A stretch of DNA of 64,000 nucleotides, taken from Gamarada debralockiae. Its lineage: Eukaryota; Ascomycota; Leotiomycetes; Helotiales; Hyphodiscaceae. This document shows, piece by piece, positions 33,694-45,742 of the stretch. How positions within the stretch are numbered: the stretch's first letter is position 1; each line of letters begins with the position of its first letter. Position numbers and translations under genes: made by a program. The notes beneath the pieces were generated by a model that made no database searches, was not told the DNA's origin, and saw only the letters and a list, made by a program, of their open reading frames with translations. Location of the stretch: assembly GCA_002803225.1 (NCBI GenBank), contig NXFV01000286.1, positions 31,145 through 95,144 of the forward strand, written 5' to 3'.

Positions 33694-34939
33694 TCAAGAC
33701 TCATTCACTGCCTTGTCAGCAATCGTCGAAGCATTGCTCCTTGAGTCCTGCTTCCCAGCCTCCAAGTCTTCGTTCTCCACCCAAACATCGACCTGTTTAT
33801 GAATCCCAGTTGGCATGATAATCATCTCCTCGCTACTGTTATTTTCGAAATACGGCGATCTCGTAGTGACTGTTGTCTTCGTGCCTTTGTCGGTATTTGG
33901 TGCTGCGTGTGGGATAGACCCAAGGGGATAGGAGTTCTTAGGATGGGAGGGGTTGTAGGCAGTGCGGTGTGAGCTGCCACCGAAGACTGCGGGAAGGTAA
34001 TGTCGAAAGAACGCTAGGAAAGCGGGACCGCATGCAATAAAGATTGCCAGGTTCACTTCAACCGTGTACCAGATTAATGGAGTAACGACATTCCCTGCCA
34101 CGAGGTTAGCATTAATTAAGAAATTTGAAAACTATTGACTGACAAGTCATATCACTTGAACCTAGTAGGTCCCGAAGTGTCACAATTCTATAACAACTGA
34201 TCACGATCAACCTGTCGGTGATTAGCAAAGCAAACCCGACTTAGAATTCCTCACTCACATGGCGCCAAGTCCCAACAACCCGCATAACCCAAGCTTTTGC
34301 CTTAATGGAAGGTGCAGTTTCCAAAGTGTCTGCACAGGCAAAATGTAAATGAGAATCTCGGTGAAAATATGAATTCCCGCGTTGGCGAAGTAGAAAGCGT
34401 TGATATTTACGCAGTGACCCGGTTGGGTGGAATCCCAGAGCATAGAAATAGGTATGCATTGCAAACCGGCTGCGAGTATACTACTGATTCCGAAGCTAGC
34501 TGTTACGAAGATCAAAATGTAGGTAAGGAGTCGAAATTTAGGGTTCGGTGATAGTCGTAGGTAGAAAGCGAGTAGAGATAATTTCACGAACATGGCAGAT
34601 GCTGAGTATGCAAGAGCGGCTGTCAGGTCGGCTTTGAAGTAAGGCTCTCGCCATTCCGCTGGCAGGTCCTCGATGTGTCGTCCCATACCATGCTTGCAAG
34701 CTTAGAGCACAGTCAGCGTAGTATAGGTTTATAAGATTGAATAGCATACAAATAATAATTCCGGCATGCATCGTCATAGAAGAGAGAGCAGCGCAAATGA
34801 TGAGGACATCATCAGCCCCAATCCATTTGACTAATCGAAGCCTCGTGAATATTCTTAACCCAGTGCTCAGAATTGTAATACATAGGAATGCGGTGGAGAC
34901 GGCCACCAGCTGTGGGCCTTTGTTGTCTGTAGACGACAT
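33694..34939 (-). CDS. Rhodopsin-domain integral membrane protein (PTH11-like/SAT4 family)
   Basis: Exons 34939-34750, 34700-34259, 34211-34144 and 34094-33694 give 366 aa through short introns of 46-49 nt. The first acceptor is AAG, less common than CAG or TAG but with a CTGAC branch site. The protein has seven hydrophobic segments. Family hallmarks: GADDVLIICAALSS after TM2, FVKLSLLAFYLRL, NAFYFANAGIHIFTEILIYILPV, and W-N-V-V-T-P-L-I-W-Y-T-V-E-V-N-L, reconstituted across intron 3. These fungal seven-TM proteins resemble GPCRs but ligands and signalling are largely unknown. The C-terminal 100 residues are a hydrophilic Ser/Thr-rich cytosolic tail. Confidence 0.88.
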
Positions 34940-36073
34940 CCTGAAGTAGTCAAGCTAAGGGGAATGGAGTAAACAGAATTTTAGTCAAACTCTAATGAGG
35001 ATGAGAAAGGGAAATACTCGTTGCTTTAATGACTGCATGTTTGTGTAACTTCGCTAATCCAAGATGCAGGTCCTCGAGGGGAAGATCGATAATTTGATTC
35101 ACGGTGGTATGAAGCCCGAATGGGCTTCGAAAGCTGACCCGCCACACAGGTAGGAACTCAGGATTCACATGGAAATTTGTGGAGGAAATGCGAAGCAATC
35201 ATTAGCAGGAAATAGAAACATTCCCTTTCCCCGAACCGCATTAAGTAGAGGGTTCTCCCTGCAGAAGTCAAAGCATCCATTCGAAATTCATGCAAGCGTG
35301 GCGCGGGGCCCCGGGAAACGAGATAAGGGACTTCTCTTGGAAGCATGATACGCTAGGGCCGAAGACAATAATATCTCCAACCAATATGTTGACTCAAACT
35401 GTGATCAACATCGACACATGGATGATGCTTCCAAGATCCAAATTCACGAGGTCTGCAAGCCACTCACAGATTAGCCGAGGACGGCGAGTAATTTGAATGC
35501 GTGTGTGCGACACGGCTGGTAAAGCTAATGACTCGAAATAAACTCTCATTCGTCCCAGCTTTTAGTAGGCATATCAAATGTCTCACACAACGCCCACGCG
35601 GAGACTGTTACCCACTTAACCGAACAGATCACGATTGATTTGTAAACGAACCTGAAATTTGATAGACGGAATAGGGAAGCGGTCTGAGAGTTGGGCTTCT
35701 GCCACTCAGGAAGAAAATTATCTGCTTTTGGGGTTTCATCTCGTCTTTACGGAACGTTCCATTTGCGGGATCCTGTCACAAAACGGACCAAGCTGAACTT
35801 ATAGGTCGGTCCGAGTTGAGTGTCACTAGGGTCGCCGGGTAGATATGCTCGTCTCCCCTTTGGTAAGGACGAATGGGTTATCGAAACAAGATGAAGCTGC
35901 GGGGATATTCTATTACCGTCTAGGGCTGAATTCACTTCACATATTCTTTTGGTAGATGGCTGAGTCTAAGATTGTGTATTAGAGAAGTCTCTGAGAGGTA
36001 TGCTAGCGCGTACTTGACAACAATTAGCTTGCAAACGCAAAAATAATGGGGGATGAGCTATAACTCACCTTCA
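34940..36073. other. Intergenic, promoter of the membrane-protein gene
   Basis: No coding-like frame longer than 70 codons and no domain. The first few hundred bases should carry the promoter of the minus-strand gene ending at 34939. Confidence 0.4.
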
Positions 36074-37672
36074 CTATGTGAGGTACTCGAAGGGGTTCAG
36101 ATCCTGTGCGCAAATAATCGAGCTTGGGCTGATATGCAACGACGTCGCCATTTCTTGTAGCTTGCCGACAATCCAGCCTCTCGTGCGTTCTTCAGTAACT
36201 CCCAGATTTGCAGCTTGAAGAGCAAACTTCATATAGAGATTTCCAAATGGCGAAAACTTTGCGCAGTATTCGTAAGACTGGCAAATTTGTGTCGCAAAAC
36301 GTTCACTTTCTTCTTGAAGAACCGCTGATTCAGCGCACGAAAATCGGGAAAGCTGAAGTCGTAATAGGGTACTGTTTAAGAGAATCATCATAGCCAAATA
36401 AGTGCATTGTAAGCCAGCTGCACTGATAGAGCGATATGACACGATTCTTGGGAAGAGCAGACTTGTTGAAGGGTGTTCGTGGGTTCGAAAAAGATCTCTT
36501 TGGCTCGGCAAGTCTCGCCATGCTCGTAAACGTGAATTCAAAAGAGTCGCTCGGTCACGAAGTTCTATTTTAGAGGCTTCGGATACAATTGGGGTGTTCT
36601 TCATCGGTTTGAAAATTTCCAGAATGGTAGGAACTTCAGAGCTTATAGAAAAGAAGGTATCAAAGGCCGCAGAATCGCGCGAGTTATGAGCGTGAAAAAG
36701 CTCCTTCCACCCCGGAAAATCCAGGAAACACTTCTTCCCCTTAGTGGTGGCGTCAATAATCTGCTTTGGCGATTAACAGCTTATCTTCATCATGAAGTTT
36801 GGGAATGGTGGCTAACTGTTTTGCGGCGTAGAGCTGCCAGGATTTCTCGAGCAAAGGAGTCTTGAAAGTCACCTGGGCCCTTGACCCGGATCAAAGTCAT
36901 TGCGCCACCAGCATGCTTGATCGAAGCATTCTCAGTACCGACTATAGCCTACATCGCACGTCAACCTTGTAACCAAAATTCTTAGGACAACCAACCTCAT
37001 AGATGCTGAGAAGAACGGTTGCACACAAGGTCTCCGAAGCTCTCGCTTGATCTTTGCTTTGAAGGCATTGTTGTAGGCTTTGAAGGGCCTGCCCATACAA
37101 CGTCTGACTGCAGACGAGTAGATAGTCATTCTTAGTAAACAGTGCACCATGCGCAAGATATAAGGACTCCACAGAGAGGTCAAAAGCCTTCGAATGACCA
37201 ATGTGGAGTGGCACTTCAATCATAAACTTTCCAAACGCTGCTAGATTCGTCCCTGAATGTGCTTGGATGTCGGACCCGAGTAGCTCGCAAAAGCGGGAGG
37301 CAAGTATTTCCGATGAAGAGAGGGGGAAGGTTTGTATTGAAGTCCCCGCTGCAACCTGAGTCGAGAGTTGGGGTGACGCGGATTTGCTGGCTTTCTGACT
37401 AGTCAATGATGCCGACATTCGACCTGGCTCGTCAAGCTCCCCTTTGGCGCCATATTTTCTCTTCAAAGCAGCTCCTTCGTCGTGGAACTTTAACCGAGGG
37501 GGGTATCCAGGACATTGGAAACCACTGTGGAGGCATTTCAAGCATGATGGTTTCACCTCATCGCACTAGTTCATGTATTAGTGCGCATACAATCTGATCG
37601 TGCAGGGGAACAAGCCTTGATCTTGCGTTTTCTGCACGTTGCACAGCCAGTGCTTTTGGCTACCCCCACCAT
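36074..37672 (-). CDS. Zn2Cys6 transcription factor
   Basis: Exons 37672-37616, 37565-36996, 36948-36817 and 36760-36074 give 481 aa. Joining exons 1 and 2 yields the complete zinc cluster C-A-T-C-R-K-R-K-I-K-C-D-E-V-K-P-S-C-L-K-C-x6-C (residues 10-37). The intron that splits it (37566-37615) starts with GC, has a CTAAT branch site and ends TAG; no GT donor fits the frame. After the cluster comes a short linker, then a fungal-specific C-terminal region (ETLCATVLLSIYE, KHAGGAMTLIRVKGP, and a Leu/Arg-rich tail) typical of the group whose members often regulate neighbouring metabolic genes. It is divergent from the NmrA-like gene, with 455 bases between starts. Confidence 0.87.
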
Positions 37673-38127
37673 TTCCTAAGTGTGTTTGTGAGAAAGAAGT
37701 GTGTTTTGGCAAAGAGAACTTCCAGGTGTTAAGGGCATTCACGTGTAGGGCTAAAATGAAGCGTATCCTGCGGGAGAGACTTGCGAAGCACTCCACTCTC
37801 TATGATATTATTGGTCGGATCGCTGCATGCCACCAGATGCGGTTAGGGCATTCTCTACGAATAGATGACGGTCCTAGCGGAGTTAAGAATGGACTTGGGT
37901 ATGTCCGAATGCCTTCCTTGGACTGACCTATGATAAGCTCTCTGGCGCAGCATAACGCTGAAGACCGTTAGAGGCTGAACTTGGAGCATAACAGCAAGGT
38001 GAGAGAAACGGTTCGAAGGATCCTGTTATTGTAAACGGAAGAAGAATAGATATATAACCTGCCACTTCCTTGATATTTCAAAAGAAATCATTTTGTAACC
38101 TCGCACTATTAACTTGGATTAACCTCA
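37673..38127. promoter_or_regulatory. Shared upstream region of a divergent gene pair
   Basis: 455 bases between the ATGs of the Zn2Cys6 factor (minus) and the NmrA-like gene (plus). A TATA-like atatataacc stands at about 38051-38060, roughly 75 bases before the NmrA ATG. The arrangement allows co-regulation, but no operator was identified. Confidence 0.4.
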
Positions 38128-39097
38128 ATGTCTAATCTTAAGAACATCGCCATCGTTGGTGGATCCGGCCAAGTAGGCCGTCCCATCATTGAAGCCCTAC
38201 TCGCATACACCAAATTCACTGTGACCGCCATCACTCGAGAGGAAAGTTCAAGCACCTTTCCTAATGCCGTCAACGTCCAGAGAGGTAACTACAGCTCGAG
38301 TGAATTCTTGATCTCCACACTCCAGGGTCAAGATGTTTTGATAATCATCATTAGCCCAATGGCTCCAAAAGATTTCCAGTCCCATCTCATTGAGGCTGCC
38401 GCAACTGCCTGCGTACCATGGATTCTCCCTTGTGAATTTGGCCCGGACACCGGGAACCCTGCAATGGCCAACAACGTGTCAATTCTTGGGTCTAAGAAGA
38501 GGTACCGAGATGAGATTGAGGCTTTGGGAAAGAGCAGCTGGATTGGATTTGTCACTGGGCTTTGGTTTGATTTTGTCCGTCTCTCCCTCAAGCCGAATGA
38601 CTTTGCCATCTAACACGTTCCAGAGCCTCGCTGGTGGCTTTTTCGGCTTGAAAATCAGAGAGCGTACCGTACGACTCTACGACGATGGAACCACCAAACT
38701 TAGCACCACCACATTGCCTCAAGTTGGCCGCGCTGTTGCGAAGCTTCTCGAACTGCCTGCCTTGTCACTCGAGCAGTACAGAAACAACTTCGTATACGTC
38801 TATTCATTCAATGTCTCGCAGATGGATATTTTGAGAGCTCTCGAGAAAGCTACGGGGACGACTGAGAAGGACTGGGAAACCACGAAAGTCCCCGTTGACG
38901 AGGCCATTGCAAATGGAAGAGAAGAAGTTGGGAAGGGTAATCGTCGGGGTATGATCGACGTGTTGTACGGGATGAACTTCAAGCCAGGAATGGGTGGATG
39001 CTATGAGGAGAAGAGTTCAAATGGTGTCCTTGGTCTGGCGGAAGAGAATCTTGACCAAGTTGTGACTGAGATTGTGAAGAAGGCTGAAATGAGCTGA
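38128..39097 (+). CDS. NmrA-like NAD(P)-binding protein (isoflavone-reductase family)
   Basis: Exons 38128-38574 and 38624-39097 give 306 aa; the 49-nt intron has GTCCGT donor, CTAAC branch site and CCAG acceptor. Residues 7-17 show the Rossmann motif GGSGQVGRPII (GxxGxxG). The active-site Tyr/Lys pair of classical SDRs is not seen, as usual for atypical NmrA/PCBER members. It is a cytosolic reductase or a redox-sensing regulator; the substrate is unknown. Fungal homologues often accompany metabolic clusters. It is divergent from the Zn2Cys6 gene on its left. Confidence 0.87.
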
Positions 39098-39325
39098 GTT
39101 GAGACTTTTCGCCATATTTAGTACAGTCCTGTGTTTGGTGGAAATCATAAAATGAACAATAATTAAAACACAACTCAGCTCAAGCTTTCTCAACAAAAAG
39201 AAGACTTGAAAAAGACTGGACTGGTCGTCTTTTCAGGGGTGAAGCGAGATGATCAGCCCCCGCCAAACCAGCGCCACAGAAATACTTGGCATCGAGGCCC
39301 CTGGATTTCCAGTGCTCTATCCGCG

Positions 39326-40828
39326 ATGACAACCTCCTCTGGACGCAACTCAGTAGCCAGCTCGCCCATCGACCCAAGCCCTTTGGGAGCACCTCATAGG
39401 AGCCACACGATTGATGTGATAGAGCACCGCATCGACTCCGAATTTGAAGGCGTCAAGCGCTGGCGAAAAAATCGAACGACGCACCTCTCGCTGCAAGAAT
39501 GGGAGCAGCGCAACCAGCGACAACCGTATCACGACTATGTGCATCAACTCGTCGGAGCAGGATGGGACAACTTGTTAGACCTGGATAAGTACATGGCCAC
39601 GGCCCCGGCGCAGCAGCCTGGTCTGGTTATTTCGGTGCTGGACATTGAGCATGGCCACGAGGGCTTAAAGAAGAAACGATGGCCGGAATTATACAACGAG
39701 GATGAATTGAACGACTTCGTTAAGAAAGACAAGGGAGGTGATGTGAAGGTGCGGTTGTATATGGCAGAATACAGCGATTGCCCAGCGACGTGCATCATTG
39801 AGTCTTTTGGGAGTGCGTTGAAGCTGGATCCTCGATTCTTCAATTGGAGTATCCACAGCCAAGGCCATGTATTCACCCCTTCCCAAAGACACCGCGCACC
39901 GTATACAGCCCTTGGATTTGGTGTGTTGGATACCTCGACTCCGCGCAAGACGGATGCGGAAAAGTTCAAAGTCCTGATTTATATCCAGCCCGACGAACGC
40001 GGCGATGGATGGACGGGAATCATCCTCTTTTCCTCGCACACCAAAATCAACCTCTCACCGCGCATCGTCACCGACCCGCCACCATTCCAGTCGCGACTTC
40101 CACCTCCAAAACGCCTCGAACCCGCATCCTTCCGCGAGCTCTACCTCCAATCGTTCGAATTCGTGGATCTTAAAAAGGCTACACAGTCGCCCTTCTATGC
40201 AGTCTCGAATCTTTTCCGCCTCAACTGTTTCTGCTGGAATCAAATAATAACGGCCATTCGAGAAGAGGATCGAAGAATCAATGGGATCTCAGATACAACG
40301 GTGGGCCACGCAGAGGAGATAAAGAAATCGCTTGGCGTGGTTGAGAGGGGTGGCAGCTTGGGGTGGAAGGGGGGTGATGAGAAGGGGACGCTGGAGACCC
40401 GGCAGGTCTTGGATGAGGACTTTAGGCATTTGGTGGATCAGACTGAATTGCTGTGGGAGACCAGGGACAAGATGGCTTCGATACGGGCGACGAAATCAGA
40501 GGCAAGGTGGAATTCTCTCACCAACGCCTTCACATACCTGTGAATCTTCCTCACCACGACCCCTTGCTTACTCGCTCCTTACTAACTGGTTAGGTTTGCA
40601 CCTGTCACTATCATGACCGGAGTGTACGGCATGAACGTCTCTCAGATTTCTGGCAGTACTTCGAACCCGAACATCTGGCAGTTCTTCGTTGCAGTTGCGG
40701 TGATGAACGTTGCGGTTGTAGTGGCATTAGCAATGTGGAACTGGATTCATATCCAGATCAAGCATGGCCGATCTGCGGGATTGACAGAGGTCCTTGGATT
40801 TGCTGTTGGGGCGCATATCATGAAGTAA
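39326..40828 (+). CDS. CorA-like Mg2+ transporter
   Basis: Exons 39326-40539 and 40594-40828 give 482 aa. The CorA signature Y-G-M-N stands after the first C-terminal membrane segment (TNAFTYLFAPVTIMTGVYGMN), and the second segment is FFVAVAVMNVAVVVALAMW; the first half of the signature segment is created by splicing the 54-nt intron. The long N-terminal domain (about 400 aa) is hydrophilic and cytosolic. The C-terminus ends soon after the second membrane segment. Family members are pentameric divalent-cation channels; this fungal subgroup is divergent from yeast ALR1/MRS2, so ion specificity is inferred only. The frame extends upstream of 39326 but offers only a TTG, so the ATG at MTTSSGRNSV was chosen. 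Confidence 0.85.
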
Positions 40829-40986
40829 CACGGAGCCGCTCTCCGAGAATGGCAGCGAGTACTAATTATTGAATCTATGATACCCTTTTTCCACTTTATA
40901 CTCATTTCGTTACGTTTTCCCCGTCCTATGAACAAATTGTGCCATCTGGATTTGGGGCGACTGGTACCCTCTACAATGCAAGGTAA

Positions 40987-43250
40987 TCACAACTTTTTTC
41001 TGACATTCTCATGACAGCATCCTTCCTTCTCCACCAACTTCGATGTCAAATTTCGACTCGAAGGGACGTCAATCGACGGATTCGCCACAAAGAAGTCGGC
41101 TGGTTTAATCTGCAACTCATGGATCTCAACAGGCCTGCAGCATACATCATTAGCCACTCTCCCCATATCCCTCCCTTCCCCTAATAGAGTTACTCACATT
41201 ACCGGCCAATCCTCAACCCTAGGATTATGCGTCAAACCAAAGCAATTCCAAACAACCACATCCTCATTCTTCACGCTCTCTTCCCTCTTCACCGCATCCG
41301 CTACCCCATCAATCTCATCCTGACTCTGTAGGGTAAATCGCCCGCCCGCGTACAACTCTCCATCCCTGTACTTCGTCACCCAGACGTGATGCTGGGCGAA
41401 TTGGGCTCGGCGGGCTTGAATGGAGTCTGGCTGTGCGAGAAGCATCTGCGTCGGAGCAGGCGTGAATTTGTAGCCTACGGGCTTCCCGCTGATTGGGTTG
41501 AGCTTGCTGGGATTCACCATCTTAATGACGCGATTGTGCTGGGGAGCAGCGTCGAGCCATTGAGACTTTGTGATAGGCGTTTTCACGATTTCGTAGAAGT
41601 TCCCTCGAGGGTTCCTCTCCTTTGATGTGGGGACGGGGTGCGATTCTTCAACCACCACTGTGTTCTGAGCTCCATCGATTGCGGGATCCATTCTTACGCA
41701 GAAAATGTGTTGGTGATTCTGAGCCAGAGCTCCTGGAGAAACGACGTTGCCATATGGCGACTTCTTGCCTGCATCAATTGAAACAACACTGACGATTCCT
41801 GTGGCTCGAGTCTCGACTGTGATGCCTCCTGATTGGTCGAACTTGTATGCGAAAATATACTCGTAATTGGCTAGTGTGATGACGAACTGAACGACGAGTT
41901 CCCGGCGTCGGGTAACGACTGCGCGGCCGGTGCGCCAGTTGGTGTGTTTCCAGGCGATTCCGCTGTCTTGCTCATGGAGGCAGATGACATTCGGGCTCGT
42001 TGACACAGTTCCGTCGCTGGAAGTCGAGGTACCGTCGAAGTACTGGGACCAAGGTTAGAAAAGGGCTGCAAAGTTGCCGGACTGACCTACCTTGATCGTT
42101 CCCAAGCAATCACACCCAAGCTCGAGGTTGTTCGCACAGTTACCAGCACCCCCATCTCCAAAATCGAACGCCTGCTTCCGGTGAAAAGGGAATCGCGCAT
42201 CAGCGTATGGGACAGTCTCCATTCAAATCAGTAGGTATCCCCACCCTCAGAGTTTGAATACTCACCATCTCACTAACACTCAACCGATACATCACACTTC
42301 GCCCATCATACCTAACATCATGAACCGTCGCTCCCTCCCTATGATTGAAACCAACCCTAAAACTCCACTTTTGCCACTCAACCAAACTCTCATCCGTGAC
42401 CTTGAAACTCGGTCCCTCGGGCTGACTTACATTCAACGGCTTCAAATCCCTCCTCGTTCCCTCTTTCAACAACTCTGGCACATACTCACTCGGCTGGCAA
42501 TGCTGCACAATGTCTTTCGCATGTGTACCAGCTTTCAAACCATCATCCTCCCCGCCGGTAGCCAGTTTATCAATCTTGACGATCTCTCTTGTGTGAGCAT
42601 CCATGACGGGAATTAAAGGAAGAGGATAGCCGTAGAAATTCGAGTCGGGGTTACCGGATCTAGTGTCTTGGGCGAAACAGAGACCCTGGAAGTATCGTCG
42701 GTTATCTTCGTCGAGGTCGCGGCCGCCGTAGGGCCAGGGCTCCACGATCACTTCGAAGCCAGGTGGGAGGTTGAATTCGGCGATTGCGGATTTGAAGAGG
42801 GGGGATGCCCAGACTGCTTTTACTAGGTTATCGAATTCTCCCCTAGTAAATGTTAGCAATCATTAATTGTTTAAGCGGGACTTGGGCTACGTGCAATGTG
42901 AGAGGTGCATGGTGTTTCGCATCGATAATCTCATGACCAACTTCAACCCTATTTCGGACGTTGATAACGGACTCGTGGAATACTGGAATCTTGTCGCTCC
43001 CGATGACATCGTACGACACTCGGGCTAGACGGTCCGGTCGTGGTGTGTTGGACTGGAGATGTCCGCTGTGTTCAATTTCGAGGAACTTTTGGAGCAGGGC
43101 TTTTGGTGGTTCTTCGAGGGAAATAGTCCGAAAGTCGATGACTGCTTCTTTGTGGGCGCGGCGAACGAAGTCTCGCGCGTGATTGCATTCGGAAATCGTC
43201 AATTGCTCCAGAGGATGAGGAGCCGTCTCCGATAGCCGCAAGTGTTCCAT
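40987..43250 (-). CDS. Copper amine oxidase
   Basis: Oxidatively deaminates primary amines to aldehydes with H2O2 and ammonia, using copper and the self-made cofactor topaquinone. Exons 43250-42895, 42842-42266, 42216-42091, 42042-41198 and 41134-40987 give 683 aa, the usual family size. Order: N2 and N3 domains, then the catalytic domain with the aspartate base in AFDFGDGG (about 322), topaquinone precursor Tyr in L-A-N-Y-E-Y (about 413), copper ligands His-x-His in NHQHIF, and the third His in GLTHNPRVEDWPVM. The first intron (42843-42894) fits the frame only with a GC donor. The C-terminus KKL is a weak match to a peroxisomal signal, the location of several fungal amine oxidases. Confidence 0.9.
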
Positions 43251-43953
43251 CGCGTTTCTGGGTGTGGAAGATTTGGGGAAAATACAAAGCGTGTGAAGAA
43301 AGGTCTATGATCGAGGAGATGCGCAGGATTGAAATTACGATCAAAGAAGACTGATAGAGCTTGAATGAATGTATCGTGGAAAATTTGTTCTTATGTTGAA
43401 ACCGGGTCATCTGATGTCGTCAGCTCGCTCCGGGTAAGAATCGTTTCCCGTCGGATCTTACGCTACCGGCCTCCTTCCGCCGTAAACTCAGAGCAAAGGA
43501 TAAGATGATTGGGCTTATCTGCAATTATTCTGATAAATTTAAACCTTGCTCACGGATAATTTGAAAGCTAGAGTGACGATTGGTTGGTGGTCCGGGTATC
43601 AATTTTTTACCCGTTTTATCTAGCCATAATCTGTACCGAAATGTAGCGATTATACCCCGCATTTCTGAGCCGAGCACTTGCCACCGAATCACTCGTCAAT
43701 TCTTGCTTATCTGCTTGGATTTCAAGTTTAGGGGCTGAGATAGCGGAATTTGGCCGCTGTAGATATCTAGGAGGATGGGGTGAAGAAGGGCAGTCTTGGC
43801 CGTGAAAAGGAATGAAGATGCCCTTTCAAATGGAAGTGTATAAATTGCTGACAGTTCCGTGGATGGAAGAAAATTGATCGTCGAGCCTAAGCGGACAATT
43901 GTACATTCATAAAGCTTCTCCCAAAATCAATTGACAGAAGCAAGTTCCCAGCC
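43251..43953. other. Intergenic
   Basis: Upstream of the amine oxidase (minus) and of the permease relic (plus). No gene or clear element seen. Confidence 0.4.
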
Positions 43954-45640
43954 ATGGGTTTAGAAAAGGGCTCGCCGTTCACCTCGGGAGACGAAGAATC
44001 AAGGATGTCGAGAAGCTCACGAATGTCGGCTACGTTGAGGAACTTCGACGAGACTTCTCCATCTGGTCACTTGGCTCATCATGTCTCTGCTTAGCAACTG
44101 TAATGTCTCGGAATCCAAATATCTGTTCCACCCTTTTCGTCATTCGGTAATGGCTGACTCAATGATGAAGATGGGGGAGTTGGGAGGCTTGCAGTGTCGT
44201 GGCCGCAGCATTGACGAATAGAGGCGCTCCGTGTTTGTTCTACAACTAGTGAGTCCCTAATCCTTGTCCCTTCAAAACGCCCGAGCAAACACTAACTGAC
44301 ATGTGCTCTTCAGCATCGTCTCCTTCATCTGCTCCTTAACAATAGCCTGTTCCCTCGCTGAAATCGCCTCCATCTACCCCACAGCCGGTAGCCAATACCA
44401 CTGGGTAGCAGCCCTCGCCCCTCCCCCGACAACGCATCATCGCATCCTGGCTCACAGGCTGGATCTCCGTCGGCGGACAAATAGTCCTCACAGCATCCGC
44501 TGCATTTGTTGCTGGTCTTCAATTCCAAGCTTTGATCACGTTGAACCATCCCATTCTTATGTCCCGGAACGATGACAGGGGATGCTCTTTTATTGATTTA
44601 TTTTGCTGTATTCTGGGGCTTGTTGCCGCATACGAATCTTGCTTCCGGTAAGTCTGCGTTGATTGTTGAGAGGGCTTGAGGGCTTGGAGTAATGTTTGTA
44701 GGGATCCTCCACATCGCGGGAGTGGTTGTTATTCTCGCAGCGTTGGCTGCGATGGCGCCAAAGCACGACACGCACTTTGTCTTCGTTGAAGTAACAAACA
44801 CAAGCGGCTGGTCTCCCACCGGTGTCTCCTGGCTGATCGGCCTCCTCTCAACCGTCTACCCCTTCCTCGGCTACGACGCTGCATGCCACTTAGCAGAAGA
44901 GCTTCCTCGGCCAACTCGAAATGTTCCCATCGCTATGACAGGTAGCGTCATCGCCAATGGCATTTTAGGACTCGGCTGTTGCATCGTGCTTCTTTTCTCA
45001 CTTGGGAGTCTTGACGATCTGCTTGCTTCACCTACTGGAATTCCGTTTATGCAGCTTTTCTTAAATGTTACGGGAATAAGGCTGGCGCTACGGTGCTTAT
45101 TTTGCCGGTGAACTTGGTTGCTGTAGCAGCTAATGCGGCGGGTTGTACGAGCGCGAGTAGGACGTACTGGGCACTGGCCGGCGACAATGGGACGCCATTC
45201 TCAGCGTATTTTCGCACGTTCACGCGAAATTGCAGGTGCCAGTGAGAGCAGTGGTTGCCCTCACAGTGGTGGAAATGTTGTTGGGATTGATCTACCTAGG
45301 CAACAGCACCACCTTCAACGCGATTCTTTCCATATCTATCCTCGGCATGTACGCCTCATACTTCCTCCCGATTGCGTACATGGTCATCTATGGATGGCAG
45401 GAAAAAGCTGAGAAGCGATCAATATGGCCGTTTCGGATGGGGAGGTGGGGGATATGGACTAACGCGGTTGCGATTGCCTGGGTGGTGCTGGCGATTGTGT
45501 TCAGTACATTCCCCAGTGTAAGGCCTGTCACGGCGCAGAATATGAACTACAGTGTTGTGGTCATGGCTGGATGGTTGGCGTTCAGGGTCGCGTTCTTTGT
45601 GTTGTTCGGAAGACGGCATTATAAGGGCCCGGTAGTTTAG
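43954..45640 (+). pseudogene. Amino-acid/GABA permease (APC family), multiply frameshifted
   Basis: Homologous segments follow one another in order but in different frames: MGLEKGSPFTSG; GYVEELRRDFSIWSLGSSCL; WEACSVVAAALTNRGAPCLF; FICSLTIACSLAEIASIYP with GSQYHWVAALAP; WLTGWISVGGQIVLTASAA; VSWLIGLLSTVYPFLGYDAA with HLAEELPRPTRNVPIAM; then AANAAGCTSASRTYWALAGD; and a final intact 137-codon frame to 45640. Lesions include an extra C in a CCCCC run (44423-44427), frame changes near 44550, 44615, 45078 and 45207, and two TGA codons (44572 and 44593) at sites where the family has Trp. Genuine-looking introns remain (44250-44315, 44643-44700). The parent would import GABA or related amino acids or choline. 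Confidence 0.85.
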
Positions 45641-45742
45641 TGTATCAGACAAGTGTATCGATAGGGAGATATTCCTAGGAGTGTGCTCGGATATGAGCGA
45701 ATTAATTCATACAGTATCTCAAAGCCATGTTGGATCCGGAGT

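Noticed and set aside
39206..39325. Extended N-terminus of the CorA-like protein
   Set aside because: The only upstream initiator is TTG, not used for nuclear fungal genes; the ATG at 39326 is adequate. The same reasoning removed TTG/GTG-led extensions at 7153, 19672 and 48012.
24605..43250. A secondary-metabolite gene cluster (P450, MFS, Zn2Cys6, NmrA, amine oxidase)
   Set aside because: No polyketide, peptide or terpene synthase, prenyltransferase or other backbone gene is present, and relic DNA separates the genes. The parts are also common in ordinary genome regions.
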